A stretch of DNA of 64,000 bases from Verrucomicrobiales bacterium. GTDB lineage: Bacteria > Verrucomicrobiota > Verrucomicrobiia > Verrucomicrobiales > DEV007. The stretch lies in contig JARGPJ010000002.1 of NCBI GenBank assembly GCA_029212615.1, positions 310,001 to 374,000 on the forward strand. The letters are read 5' to 3'. How positions within the stretch are numbered: the first letter of the stretch is position 1; every line of letters begins with the position of its first letter. The translations under genes and the position numbers were made by a program. The notes below the pieces were generated by a model. It made no database searches and had not been told where the DNA came from. It was given only the letters and a program-made list of their open reading frames with translations. Shown piece after piece: positions 8,547 to 17,478 of this stretch.

Positions 8547-9707
8547 ATGTCTTTTGTCGACCATCTCAATGCACTGGATGCCGGAGAGCCGCTTTCACCG
8601 ACTCTTTCAGCGTTCCAGGAAATGCTCCAACCGGCTTCTCCAGCCGAATTGGAATCGCTCGCCCGCCGCTCACTCACTGCCACCCGAAAGCAGTTTGGTC
8701 GCACCATGCGTCTCTTTGCTCCGATTTATGTTTCAAATGAATGCGTCAACAACTGCTCCTACTGCGGCTTTTCCCGCGACAACCCGATCCTGCGGACAAC
8801 GCTGACGGTTGAGCAAGTCGTCAAGGAAGCCCGTTTTCTTGCCGCCAAAGGCTTCCGTCACATTCTCCTCGTCGCCGGAGAGCACCCTAAATTCGTCTCC
8901 GACGGCTATCTCGAAGAATGTCTCGAAGCGCTTCGGGAATCCGTACCCACCCTCGCAATCGAGGTCGGACCAATGGAGACGCCGGAGTATCAAGGCATGG
9001 TTCAGGCAGGCTGCGAAGGCCTTGTCGTCTATCAGGAAACCTATCACCGCGGGGCCTATGGAGATTACCACACCGCAGGCCCCAAAAAGAATTTTGACTG
9101 GCGCATTGATTGCCCCGAGCGGGGCTATGACGGCGGCTTTCGTCGCATTGGCGTCGGCGCCCTCATGGGACTCGCCGACTGGCGATACGATGCCCTGCGA
9201 CTGGCAGCCCATCTCGAATATCTCTACCGAACCTGCTGGAAAGCCAGCTTCACGATCAGTCTTCCCCGACTGCGTCCCGCCGCCGGAAGTTTCAAACCGA
9301 AATTTGAAATGACGGATCGGGAATTCGTCCAGACACTGTGCGCTTTCCGACTCTGCTTTCCGCAAGTGGGAATCGTCCTGAGCACCCGGGAGTCCGTTTC
9401 CTTGAGAAACGCGATCTTCCCCCTGGGAGTCACAACGATCAGTGCGGGGAGCCATACAGAACCCGGTGGATACACAGGGGAAGGAGCCGACGATATCCAC
9501 CTCACCGTCAAAGGCCGCAGAGTTGAGCTGGAGACTCCGGTCGACAAAAAGCCGTGCTCAGAAACGGCCGCCACCGGTCAGTTTGACATCGCAGATGAGC
9601 GCACACCGGAGGAAATTGCCGCCTATCTCAGATCCATCGGTCTGGAACCTGTGTGGAAAGACTGGGACAGCTCAATCCTGCCCACCCCACTCCCCCAATC
9701 ATCCTAA
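8547..9707 (+). CDS. thiH: 2-iminoacetate synthase (ThiH)
   Basis: Radical SAM tyrosine lyase that makes dehydroglycine for the thiazole ring of thiamine. The radical SAM cluster motif is CVNNCSYC, just after MRLFAPIYVSNE, a ThiH signature. Further family blocks are VAGEHPKFV, VYQETYHRGAYGDYH, DWRIDCPERG and GVGALMGLADWRYDA. The frame is open from 8484; ATG 8547 (MSFVDHLNALD) gives a 386-aa product of usual size, while ATG 8514 is the alternative. No TPP riboswitch elements are visible in the 176-base gap to acpP. thiS follows after 35 bases; thiG, thiF and thiE are not in the window. Confidence 0.93.
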   Translation: MSFVDHLNALDAGEPLSPTLSAFQEMLQPASPAELESLARRSLTATRKQFGRTMRLFAPIYVSNECVNNCSYCGFSRDNPILRTTLTVEQVVKEARFLAAKGFRHILLVAGEHPKFVSDGYLEECLEALRESVPTLAIEVGPMETPEYQGMVQAGCEGLVVYQETYHRGAYGDYHTAGPKKNFDWRIDCPERGYDGGFRRIGVGALMGLADWRYDALRLAAHLEYLYRTCWKASFTISLPRLRPAAGSFKPKFEMTDREFVQTLCAFRLCFPQVGIVLSTRESVSLRNAIFPLGVTTISAGSHTEPGGYTGEGADDIHLTVKGRRVELETPVDKKPCSETAATGQFDIADERTPEEIAAYLRSIGLEPVWKDWDSSILPTPLPQSS

Positions 9708-9742
9708 CTAACTTAAAAGCAGAACCTTAAGAGAAGTTTTTA

Positions 9743-9946
9743 ATGAATGTGATCCTCAATGGGAAACCCGCAGAAGTGGAAGGCAGTGAGCATACTGTCG
9801 CCACTCTGGTTGAGCGACTCCCGCTTGGAAAACAGCCCGTTCTTGTTGAATTGAACGGTGAGGCTGTTCTCGTTCGTGAATTTAAAGACCGGAAGATCAA
9901 AGAGGGCGATACCATCGAAGTGATTCGGATGGTCGCCGGAGGTTGA
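9743..9946 (+). CDS. thiS: Sulfur carrier protein ThiS
   Basis: A 67-aa ubiquitin-fold protein ending in the Gly-Gly tail (MVAGG) that is adenylated and thiocarboxylated to donate sulfur for thiazole synthesis. MNVILNGKP at the N-terminus and LNGEAVLVREF in the middle are typical. It follows thiH on the same strand. The stop codon abuts the stop codon of aat on the other strand (TGATCA). An AAGAGAAG run before the ATG is one of the few purine-rich leaders in the window. Confidence 0.92.
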   Translation: MNVILNGKPAEVEGSEHTVATLVERLPLGKQPVLVELNGEAVLVREFKDRKIKEGDTIEVIRMVAGG

Positions 9947-10552
9947 TCAGTCTGCAAATCGCGCGGTCACCAACAGCGCCTGATTCAATTGCGCCAGATA
10001 ATCGTGACGGGGTATTTCCCGACAACCGAACCTGCTGAGATGGTCAGTTGTCCACTGAGTATCAAGGAGCTGAAATTTGCGTTTCTTCAACCGCTCTACC
10101 AGACTCACGAGCGCTACTTTCGACGCGTCCGTAACCCGTGAAAACATCGATTCGCCGAAAAATGCACCACCAATTGCAATGCCGTAGAGACCGCCCACCA
10201 GTTTGTCCGCCTGCCAACACTCGACTGAGTGGGCATACCCCAGTTCAAACAGCTTTTCGTAACTGGTGACTATCTCCTCGCTGATCCAGGTTGTCTTCCG
10301 CTCCGCGCAGCCACGCATCACTTCTGAAAAACCGGTGTCGACACGGATTTCGAAAGGGTCTTTCCTCAAGGTTCGCTTGAGACCATGAGGAATATGAAAC
10401 TCATCAAGCGGGATCACTCCCCGGGGATCGGGTGAAAACCAGCCGATCTCACCTCGATTGTCCATCGCCATCGGGAACATGCCGCCGCGATAGGCGGCAA
10501 TAAGCACTGCCGGCCTGATATAGCCTTCACGGGTGAAAATGGACTCTGACAT
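9947..10552 (-). CDS. aat: Leucyl/phenylalanyl-tRNA--protein transferase
   Basis: Adds Leu or Phe to proteins with N-terminal Lys or Arg, marking them for ClpAP (N-end rule). The 201-aa product shows GMFPMA near residue 30, WFSPDPRGVIPLD, the core HSVECWQ, GGLYGIAIGGAFFGESMFS, and LDTQWTTDHLSRFG. The size is slightly shorter than the E. coli enzyme. It converges on thiS with no intergenic space. Its leader contains a hairpin (10603-10628). Confidence 0.95.
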   Translation of the reverse strand: MSESIFTREGYIRPAVLIAAYRGGMFPMAMDNRGEIGWFSPDPRGVIPLDEFHIPHGLKRTLRKDPFEIRVDTGFSEVMRGCAERKTTWISEEIVTSYEKLFELGYAHSVECWQADKLVGGLYGIAIGGAFFGESMFSRVTDASKVALVSLVERLKKRKFQLLDTQWTTDHLSRFGCREIPRHDYLAQLNQALLVTARFAD

Positions 10553-10602
10553 GATTCCTTGCTATCGAGAATATGACTTTCCGCTGTTTTTGCAAAAGTA
10601 AA

Positions 10603-10628
10603 TTCGGCGATCTTCCATTGTCGCCGAA
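10603..10628. repeat. 8-bp inverted repeat between aat and the aldolase gene
   Basis: Perfect arms TTCGGCGA / TCGCCGAA with a ten-base spacer lie in the 144-base divergent region, 51 bases before the aat start and 68 bases before the aldolase start. It could be an operator or a leader hairpin for aat. There is no T-run good enough for a terminator. Confidence 0.45.
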
Positions 10629-10696
10629 GCTGTATCTGATTAGTCACAAATTAGCTGCTTGAATTTGGCACCCTTCCAGCTTAATGGTCCGACACT

Positions 10697-11731
10697 ATGC
10701 CAGTAGCAACACCGAAACAGTTCGCAGCCATGTTGGATGCCGCCCAGGAAGGCGGATACGCTTACCCAGCAATCAACTGCTCAAGCCTCGTCACCATCAA
10801 CGCAGCGCTGAAAGCGTTTGCCGATCAGAAGTCTGACGGAATTATTCAGTTTTCCACCGGAGCGGGCCAGTTCGCTTCAGGAATGAATCACAAGAATACA
10901 GTGCTCGGAACAATCGCTCTGGCCGAGCTCACGCATCGGCTTGCCGAGCAATACGATGTCCTTGTCGCATTGAACACGGACCACTGCCGACCACACGTCG
11001 CGCCTGATTTCCTCGCTCCCTTGATTGAAGCGACAGCCAAGCGCCGCGCGAAAGGTGAGAACAACCTTTTCCAGAACCACATGCTCGACGCTTCAGAGCT
11101 TCCGCTCGCCGAGAACATGGAGATCTCCAAAGAGTATCTCAAGCTCTGTGCTGAGAATGAGATCATCCTCGAAGTCGAAGCCGGCGTTGTCGGCGGAGAA
11201 GAAGAAGGTGCTGCGGGAACAGAAGACACTCCTGCGGAAGACCTCTACACAACCCCTGAGGACATGCTTGCGGTTTATGACGCGCTTCACCCACTCGGTC
11301 GTTTCACTTTCGCAGCAACCTTTGGAAACGTGCACGGGCACTACAAGCCGGGCGCAGTAAAACTCCGCCCGACTATTCTCAAGGAAGGTCAGGACGCAGT
11401 CATTGGAAAATATGGTAGCGAAGCTGAATTCGACCTCGTTTTCCACGGTGGTTCCGGTTCAACACTTGAGGAAATCCGCGAGACACTCGGATACGGCGTC
11501 GTGAAAATGAACGTCGATACCGACACCCAGTATGCCTTCACCCGCCCCATCGCTGAACACATGTTCAAGAACTACGATGGTGTCCTCAAGGTCGACGGTG
11601 AAATCGGAAACAAAAAGGCTTACGACCCCCGCGCCTACCTTAAGGCAGGTGAGGAAGGAATGGCAGCCCGAATCGGTGAAGCCTGCGAAGACCTCCTCTC
11701 CACCGGCAAGTCCATCGGCGGTCAGGTCTAA
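10697..11731 (+). CDS. fba: Class II fructose-bisphosphate aldolase
   Basis: Zinc-dependent glycolytic/gluconeogenic aldolase, 344 aa, cleaving fructose-1,6-bisphosphate. Zinc ligands fit the His of LNTDHCRPH, the Glu/His positions in EVEAGVVGGEEEG and FGNVHGHYKPG, and the His of LVFHGGSGS. NMDTDTQYAF-like sequence (MNVDTDTQYAF) binds the substrate phosphate. It belongs to the long type found in mycobacteria, yeast and E. coli FbaA. It has its own upstream divergent region and a strong terminator, so is monocistronic. The window also holds two DhnA/LsrF-family class I aldolase paralogues (30986 and 50049). Confidence 0.95.
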   Translation: MPVATPKQFAAMLDAAQEGGYAYPAINCSSLVTINAALKAFADQKSDGIIQFSTGAGQFASGMNHKNTVLGTIALAELTHRLAEQYDVLVALNTDHCRPHVAPDFLAPLIEATAKRRAKGENNLFQNHMLDASELPLAENMEISKEYLKLCAENEIILEVEAGVVGGEEEGAAGTEDTPAEDLYTTPEDMLAVYDALHPLGRFTFAATFGNVHGHYKPGAVKLRPTILKEGQDAVIGKYGSEAEFDLVFHGGSGSTLEEIRETLGYGVVKMNVDTDTQYAFTRPIAEHMFKNYDGVLKVDGEIGNKKAYDPRAYLKAGEEGMAARIGEACEDLLSTGKSIGGQV

Positions 11732-11756
11732 TCACTTCCTGACAACCTTTTCGAAG

Positions 11757-11794
11757 AATCCCGACACGGCTTGCGCCGGTCGGGATTTTTTTTT
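11757..11794 (+). terminator. Rho-independent terminator of the aldolase gene
   Basis: A 9-bp perfect stem (AATCCCGAC / GTCGGGATT) is followed by an uninterrupted run of about nine T residues, 25 bases after the stop codon. Confidence 0.92.
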
Positions 11795-11871
11795 GGCGCC
11801 AACACTTTAAGAGAAAATGCGTCATCCTGCCATTGTGCATTGGGCCCTTAAATGAGAAAGTCGCTGCCTAT

Positions 11872-12714
11872 ATGAGATTCAATAGACTCCTGATTTCGGG
11901 CTCTCTGCTCTCTCTCGCGCTCCTCACCGCCCACGCGGAAGACGCCAAGAAAGCTAAAGCTAAACCCAAAAAAGTTTACCCCACCGGCTACACGGATACC
12001 CCTTACCTCCCCGGAGGAAAATGGCGGGTGCACGATGACACACGCCCTCGGCCGGAAGTTGTCACGCCCGGCAAAACGGCTGCTGACGCTCCCTCTGATG
12101 CGATCGTGCTTTTCGACGGCACCAACCTCGATGAGTGGATAATGGAAGAAGACGGATCACCTGCCGACTGGACCATTGGTGAAGGATACTTTGAAGTGCC
12201 TGAGGGGGGAGTCGGAGGCTACCTTCGTACAAAGCGTGAGTTCGGTGACGTCCAGCTTCACATTGAATTCGCAACGCCTTCGGAAGTCGAAAATGAGTCA
12301 CAGGGCCGTGGCAACAGCGGAATCTTTTTTCTCGGCTCCTACGAGCTTCAGGTTCTCGATTCCTATGAGAACAAGTCCTACGCCGACGGGCAGGCTTCCG
12401 CTATTTATGGATACAAGCCACCTCTCGTTAACGCTTCACGCCCCCCCGGTGAATGGCAAACTTATGATGTTATTTTTGAAGCACCTAAGTGGGATGCAGA
12501 AGGCAATCTTCTCAAGAAAGCCCGCATTACCGTTTTTCACAATGGCGTCGTGACTCATCACTATCAGGACTATCTTGGGCCTTCAGGTCACAAGAAGGTC
12601 GCGAACTATGATACGGTTCAGGAAACAGGCCCACTGAAATTGCAGAATCACAATAATCCAACCCGATACCGGAACATCTGGATACGGGAGATGGATTATA
12701 CAGCTAACGATTGA
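11872..12714 (+). CDS. Secreted DUF1080 (3-keto-disaccharide hydrolase-like) protein
   Basis: A 280-aa secreted protein. The signal peptide MRFNRLLISGSLLSLALLTAHA precedes a Lys-rich linker. The DUF1080 concanavalin-like domain runs from about residue 75, with IVLFDGTNLDEWI, DWTIGEGYFEV, RTKREFGDVQLHIEF, GNSGIFFLGSYELQVLDSY, PPGEWQTYDVIFEAP and GPLKLQNHNNPTRYRNIWIR. This family is greatly expanded in Verrucomicrobiota and Planctomycetota, and some members hydrolyse 3-keto-glycosides. The frame is open to 11833, but ATG 11872 starts the signal peptide. A terminator follows at 12757. Confidence 0.9.
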   Translation: MRFNRLLISGSLLSLALLTAHAEDAKKAKAKPKKVYPTGYTDTPYLPGGKWRVHDDTRPRPEVVTPGKTAADAPSDAIVLFDGTNLDEWIMEEDGSPADWTIGEGYFEVPEGGVGGYLRTKREFGDVQLHIEFATPSEVENESQGRGNSGIFFLGSYELQVLDSYENKSYADGQASAIYGYKPPLVNASRPPGEWQTYDVIFEAPKWDAEGNLLKKARITVFHNGVVTHHYQDYLGPSGHKKVANYDTVQETGPLKLQNHNNPTRYRNIWIREMDYTAND

Positions 12715-12756
12715 TCACCATCGTAAAGCATGACTCGCCGGACGAGTCGCCATGAA

Positions 12757-12788
12757 AAGGACGGAGCCTGCTCCGTCCTTCTTTTTTG
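12757..12788 (+). terminator. Rho-independent terminator after the DUF1080 gene
   Basis: A 10-bp perfect stem (AAGGACGGAG / CTCCGTCCTT) with a four-base loop precedes CTTTTTT. A second small hairpin (GACTCG ... CGAGTC, 12732-12748) lies just before it. On the minus strand the stem is followed by four T residues, so it may also serve the OmpA-like gene. Confidence 0.9.
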
Positions 12789-12795
12789 CCCGGCT

Positions 12796-13533
12796 TCAAT
12801 CGAGTCGAAAAATGAGAACCCGCCGGTCCTGCTTCAGCATGTATTCCTCAGAATGTGCAGGGAAGCGTGCCTGAGTCTCACCGAACCCGAGAGGAAGAAG
12901 GCGTGAGGCATTCACTCCAAGGCTGCCGAGAACACTCACAATCCGCTCCGCACGACGCTGCGAAAGCTCCTGGTTGGCATAGGCACTGCCTTCCGCGGAG
13001 GCATGCCCTTCGATCACATATTTCAGTTTCGCCAATGAGGGGTCCTTCAATGCCCGGGCCAGTTGGGCGACCACTTGAAAAGAGCCCTCATCTGCAAATT
13101 CTGCACTCCCCTTTTTGAAGAGAATATTGTCCTTCGTCACCTTCGATTCCGGATCGACAGAATATTTCACCTCAATCGCTTCCTCCCCTGCCGCTACCGA
13201 ATAGTCCCCCGCCCCCGTCGACGCCTTGGCGGTGGTCTTACTGAGGGCAACCGTGTCCTCTTCAGCAGCAACCTGGATAGACTTCGGAAGTCCGCGGGTA
13301 CTGAAATAGAGCGAACGTGTCTCCGATGTCGTTGCCGGTGCGCTGATTGAACGGGTAGACAACCCGCGAGTTTGAAAACCGGAGAAATCCCCTCCCGTTG
13401 ATTCAGTATTCCCCGACTGCCCTCTCAGTCGCTCGATGAGTTCCTCGGTTGAATCCTGAGCCAGGGAAACGCCCGCTGGCAACGTAATGGCAAGGCTCAG
13501 CGCACTGAGAAGACGGCAATTTAACAATTTCAT
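12796..13533 (-). CDS. Secreted OmpA-domain protein
   Basis: A 245-aa envelope protein. The signal peptide MKLLNCRLLSALSLAITLPAGVSLA is followed by a low-complexity linker with repeated TRG/TRS motifs (QTRGLSTRSI, STRGLPKSIQV). The C-terminal OmpA/MotB peptidoglycan-binding domain has KLKYVIEGHASAEGS, NQELSQRRAERIVSVLGSLGV and GFGETQ. The frame is open to 13578 but ATG 13533 begins the signal peptide. It lies 41 bases after the tri-heme cytochrome gene on the same strand. The phrase SxRGxPKSIxV is shared with that neighbour, suggesting a joint function at the cell wall. Confidence 0.88.
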   Translation of the reverse strand: MKLLNCRLLSALSLAITLPAGVSLAQDSTEELIERLRGQSGNTESTGGDFSGFQTRGLSTRSISAPATTSETRSLYFSTRGLPKSIQVAAEEDTVALSKTTAKASTGAGDYSVAAGEEAIEVKYSVDPESKVTKDNILFKKGSAEFADEGSFQVVAQLARALKDPSLAKLKYVIEGHASAEGSAYANQELSQRRAERIVSVLGSLGVNASRLLPLGFGETQARFPAHSEEYMLKQDRRVLIFRLD

Positions 13534-13574
13534 GATGATTCGTCGGTTCGAGTTCGTGGAGTATGCAAAAAGAT

Positions 13575-16373
13575 TCAATCTTTGAGTAGGTATCCGATCC
13601 GGGCCTGGACAACCTTGGCCGTAGCCCCGGTCAGGTCAACAATCTCTGTAACCCGGATCGACTTCGGAATCCCGCGGGATGAGTAAACATCATCCTTTTC
13701 AAAAAGAACAAAGTCCCCCGCCTTTTGACCGTGTGCAAAGTTCTTAATCTCACTTTTCGCGGCGTAGACGATAATGTGCTCAGCCCCGCCCGGAGCGGTT
13801 GTCTCCCACGAAACACGAAGCTTTTTGTTTTTCGGACGCAAGGTCGCCCGCTCGGAATTGCCCGGAAAGAGCTCGGTAACGTGTTCGTCAGAACTAAAGT
13901 GAAAAACTCGAATATGAGCATCACTTGTCGCCACGATATCAAGCTCAGCCCGCTGACCTACCTTCAACCTGGGCTGAATCGAAATCTTCAATTTACCGCC
14001 ACCGGGAAGAAGCACCGACTCGTGAGCAAGTGTTTCGCTCGCCCCTGCTGAACTGAGGAGAGCCTTTTTGGTAGAGGTGGGAGTGTAATCCCCGTCAACA
14101 AAGGCGGAAATATACTGATCAGAGTCCGCAATCAGATGGGCGTATTTCTCTCCCCCGAAGTCTTCGTAGCCGAGCGGCTCGAACGGCTTCAATTCATAGC
14201 CAAGAGCATAGACGAGAGCAATATACTCACGCAGCAGGTTTTCCCGGCGAATCGGCAAGTCACGCGACATCGCGCTGATGATGACACTGAGGGCTTCGCT
14301 CTGATGGCTCTCCTCTTCAAGAAGCGTCATCATTTCGTCATACTTCATTCCCAGCTCGCCGGCGAGCTTCTGCACGGTGACAGGGGAACGAAAATCGTTG
14401 TAGAGGCCGACCACCGGCTCAGTCGAACCGGCAAGCCCCCCGGTAGCTTCCGCTTCGGCCCGGGTGAATCGCTCAAAATCCTCTTTCACCGCCGCCTGCA
14501 GCACTTCAGGCTTCACATAGAGTTTATCAGCGAGCTTTTGCTCTTCGAAATTCAGGATCCCGGCCGCAGCAACGAGCGGGCCGACTTCATCCGTCATGTT
14601 TTCCAGCGTGCGCTTTGAGGGATCCGTTACCCGAATTGCAGGCTTTATCCCCTGATCATGGCAAGCCATGCAGGAAATGCCGTTGAGAATCACATTGTCC
14701 TGACGATTGTCGTCCTGGACAATCTCGATTGGCCCCCGGTCGAGGCGTTTGCCTTCATTCGTGGTAAGCATGTATCCCTGCAAACCGTTGGGGAGATTGT
14801 AGATCATCTCTCCTCCATCGTGCTCGAAAACATGCTCATGGTCATGAGTCAGCGAGGCGTCCATCGGGCCGAGCGGGGCGAGCTTGAGTTCCTGAGTTCG
14901 TTTCGGACTCAGGGGAGTGAAATCGTAGCTGACCCAATAGGCCCCCTGGTGGGTGCCTAACTCATGCCGTTCGATCAGGCGGTTCGCTTCCGAGACTCCG
15001 GAAAACTGGAACCCCGCCCGCATAGCATGGCCCTCGCGAAGGTTCCCGATGCGATCCACTCCGAGTGCGTCTTCAAGCATCGCAAGGACGTTGTCGTCGT
15101 CACTGTGCGAATCGATTCCAAGCAGGCGATACATGATATCGTCGTAGAGAGGTGGCTGAGCCGCCGCGAAAGTAAACCAGTCTGCCCTCAGATAAGCCAT
15201 CTCAGAACCGGTGTACCGCTCGATAAGGCCCTCTTTCTGACGATCGATTCCACGAATTCCGTAGGGATAATAGTGAACCACCTCATCCCAGTCCTCCGGG
15301 TACCACTGGTAGTCCCTCAGATCGATCCGATAAATTGTTTTCTCCTCATCGATCGCGGTTGGACGGGTCACCTTTGCATTCATTGAAAGGCTGTTCATCA
15401 TCTTGCTCACGGCGGCACGATGCGGATCCAGGTCGGGAACCAGAGCCTTTCCTTCACGATCCGTTCCGTTGTGAAGGTTCGTAAGAGTGAGATAGCGATA
15501 GAAGCGACGCTCAGACTCGCTCGCTTCCCGCAGGTCATTGTAAATCGCCTCGATGACATCGTTGTTCGTGATGAGACGGCGCTCAACCTGTTTCGGCTTT
15601 CCGGCTTCAAGCCACTTCGCGACCGCCTCCTTCTCTGTCTCGACGAGAGGTGGGCGAAAACTTTTGTCGCCCGGTTTCCCTTTCGACTTCGGCATCCGGC
15701 CTTCGGAATCGTGTTCCCGAAGAATTCTCTCAGCGATGGTTTCAGCGAGGAGTGTCTTACCATCCGCATCTTTCTCCGCAAAAAGAGTCGCGAGATTGAT
15801 GGTTCCGTGAAGTTCCGGCTCGTAGTCCCCTGTGTGACACTTTGAGCAACGTTGTTCGAAGATCCAATGAACTTTTTCGTCAAGGGACACGCCACTCGGC
15901 ATCACATCAGGAACATCTGAAACCGAAGCAGTCACCTCCACCGGAGAGGTAGCCTCGGATGAAGATTCCGTCACTTCGGGCGCAGGGTCCGCTCCTACCT
16001 GAGCAATCCAACGGCTCAGCAGGTCAGTTTCCCCGGCACTCAAGGGCGGGCGATAGGATTCGTCACCTTCTGCTCCCCGGCTCTTCGGCATCCGCTTTCT
16101 TGAATTGACGTCGAGTATGACCCGCTCCATGAGGATTGAAGCGGAAGGATCTCCCGGAATAATCGCTTCATCGCTAATCAAATCGGCAACGCTGACACCA
16201 TCATGTAAGTAAGGGAAATCATCGTTGGTATCGGGATGATGGCATTCCTGACACTTTTCCTGAAAAAGAGCTAACACTTGTGTATTCAAGTCCTCCTGTG
16301 AAAGCCCCTGGCAAACCGGGAAAACAACGAAAAGGAATAGAAAAGCGGGAAATTTCTGGAATGGATTCTTCAT
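13575..16373 (-). CDS. Secreted tri-heme cytochrome c protein with C-terminal DUF4384-like domain
   Basis: A 932-aa exported protein. The signal peptide covers residues 1-25. Two planctomycete-type cytochrome c modules follow, with CQECH at 41-45 and CSKCH at 176-180, each ending in a KxMPKS..GDxSxRPPL segment and an xxxWLxxG motif. A third heme site, CMACH, lies at 568-572. The last ~120 residues (LKVGQRAELDIVATSDAHIRVFHF ... VTELFPG) resemble DUF4384. The long middle region is unrecognised. The modules probably carry covalent heme in the periplasm. It is upstream of the OmpA-like gene, with which it shares the motif SSRGIPKSIRV near its C-terminus. Confidence 0.82.
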   Translation of the reverse strand: MKNPFQKFPAFLFLFVVFPVCQGLSQEDLNTQVLALFQEKCQECHHPDTNDDFPYLHDGVSVADLISDEAIIPGDPSASILMERVILDVNSRKRMPKSRGAEGDESYRPPLSAGETDLLSRWIAQVGADPAPEVTESSSEATSPVEVTASVSDVPDVMPSGVSLDEKVHWIFEQRCSKCHTGDYEPELHGTINLATLFAEKDADGKTLLAETIAERILREHDSEGRMPKSKGKPGDKSFRPPLVETEKEAVAKWLEAGKPKQVERRLITNNDVIEAIYNDLREASESERRFYRYLTLTNLHNGTDREGKALVPDLDPHRAAVSKMMNSLSMNAKVTRPTAIDEEKTIYRIDLRDYQWYPEDWDEVVHYYPYGIRGIDRQKEGLIERYTGSEMAYLRADWFTFAAAQPPLYDDIMYRLLGIDSHSDDDNVLAMLEDALGVDRIGNLREGHAMRAGFQFSGVSEANRLIERHELGTHQGAYWVSYDFTPLSPKRTQELKLAPLGPMDASLTHDHEHVFEHDGGEMIYNLPNGLQGYMLTTNEGKRLDRGPIEIVQDDNRQDNVILNGISCMACHDQGIKPAIRVTDPSKRTLENMTDEVGPLVAAAGILNFEEQKLADKLYVKPEVLQAAVKEDFERFTRAEAEATGGLAGSTEPVVGLYNDFRSPVTVQKLAGELGMKYDEMMTLLEEESHQSEALSVIISAMSRDLPIRRENLLREYIALVYALGYELKPFEPLGYEDFGGEKYAHLIADSDQYISAFVDGDYTPTSTKKALLSSAGASETLAHESVLLPGGGKLKISIQPRLKVGQRAELDIVATSDAHIRVFHFSSDEHVTELFPGNSERATLRPKNKKLRVSWETTAPGGAEHIIVYAAKSEIKNFAHGQKAGDFVLFEKDDVYSSRGIPKSIRVTEIVDLTGATAKVVQARIGYLLKD

Positions 16374-16473
16374 GGAGCGGTTCGGTTTTCTAGACTACTA
16401 TCGAATCGTATACATGGACGAGTCGAATGTTTCACTTATGAATTTTTGTCACATCTTATTCGTCCCCGCCTTA

Positions 16474-17478
16474 ATGTCACTCCGCGTATTCCTCCCTGCA
16501 ATCTTCTGTTTTATCCCCGTTCTTTTCAGCTCGTGTGAAAAACCGCAGCTCAGGCAAAGCGCAGGAAGCTTTGATCCAACCTCAATCACGGACGAAACCC
16601 CACTGCTGACGATCCTGAAAGGCCTTGGCGAAGAAGTAGAGAACCTTCCCCCTGACTCTCGCACAGAAGAAAAAGTGGAGTCCGGATACGAACTGGCCTC
16701 AGAGGGACATCTGGAATCAACTGCAGAAACGCAACTCTCTTCCTACTTCTACTGCTTTGATTGCCATGGTCTTTCGCCGGATAGTCCCCTCCCCGCCGCG
16801 ACTTTCTCAGGGCTCGTAAATCGAACAACATTCTTTAACGGCGCGTCCGCCGTACGCTACGGAGACAGCTCGAATGCGCATACCGATCTCAACGAAGCCA
16901 TTCAGTTCTGTTCCAGTAAGATCGCTCGCGGAAGAGCGCTCAAGCAGCCGGAGATGGATGCTCTTCTTGCCTATCTCTGGTCGCTCGAACTGAAACTTGG
17001 AGACCTGTCCTATACCGGCGCTGATTTGGCCGAACTGAAACGGAGATCCCTCAATCCCGCTGAACACGCTGAAATCGTGCAGGAACTACAGGAGCGCTAC
17101 CTCACTGTGGCTACCGTGACGAAAGGAAGCATTCCCGAAGATAGCGCTACCGGCTATGTCTTAGAAAGCTCTCCCGACAAAACGAACGGGGAAAAGATAT
17201 GGAAGGAAACCTGCCTGCATTGCCACGATGCAGAAGGTGCCTCGGAGCATTTCTTTGGAGACAAAATCTCTACCTGGAAAAATCTAGCAAAGCGGTTCTC
17301 CGGAGAAGGAGAGGAATCCCTCTACCACCTCCTTCGCAGCGGAACATTCGACCCCGATCAGCCGGGATCCCATATGCCGATGTTCTCGAAGGAACGCCTC
17401 AGCGATACTGATATCGAAGACCTCCGGTATTTTATCAGTTCGCTCCTGGAAATTGAATCAGCTCCCCGGGAGGACTAG
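16474..17478 (+). CDS. Di-heme cytochrome c lipoprotein
   Basis: About 334 aa from the chosen start. MSLRVFLPAIFCFIPVLFSSC is a lipoprotein-type signal with the Cys as lipidation site. Two CXXCH heme sites are present: CFDCH near residue 90 (followed by GLSPDSP) and CLHCH near residue 250 in a standard cytochrome c module with GSHMPMF, whose Met is a likely heme ligand. The frame is open to 16372, but that would overlap the divergent gene's start and leave the signal peptide internal. The stop codon overlaps the stop of the convergent His-rich gene by four bases (CTAG). Electron partner unknown. Confidence 0.8.
   Translation: MSLRVFLPAIFCFIPVLFSSCEKPQLRQSAGSFDPTSITDETPLLTILKGLGEEVENLPPDSRTEEKVESGYELASEGHLESTAETQLSSYFYCFDCHGLSPDSPLPAATFSGLVNRTTFFNGASAVRYGDSSNAHTDLNEAIQFCSSKIARGRALKQPEMDALLAYLWSLELKLGDLSYTGADLAELKRRSLNPAEHAEIVQELQERYLTVATVTKGSIPEDSATGYVLESSPDKTNGEKIWKETCLHCHDAEGASEHFFGDKISTWKNLAKRFSGEGEESLYHLLRSGTFDPDQPGSHMPMFSKERLSDTDIEDLRYFISSLLEIESAPRED

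Noticed and set aside
8733-9500. A 255-codon minus-strand open frame inside thiH
   Set aside because: Antisense to a motif-verified radical SAM gene.
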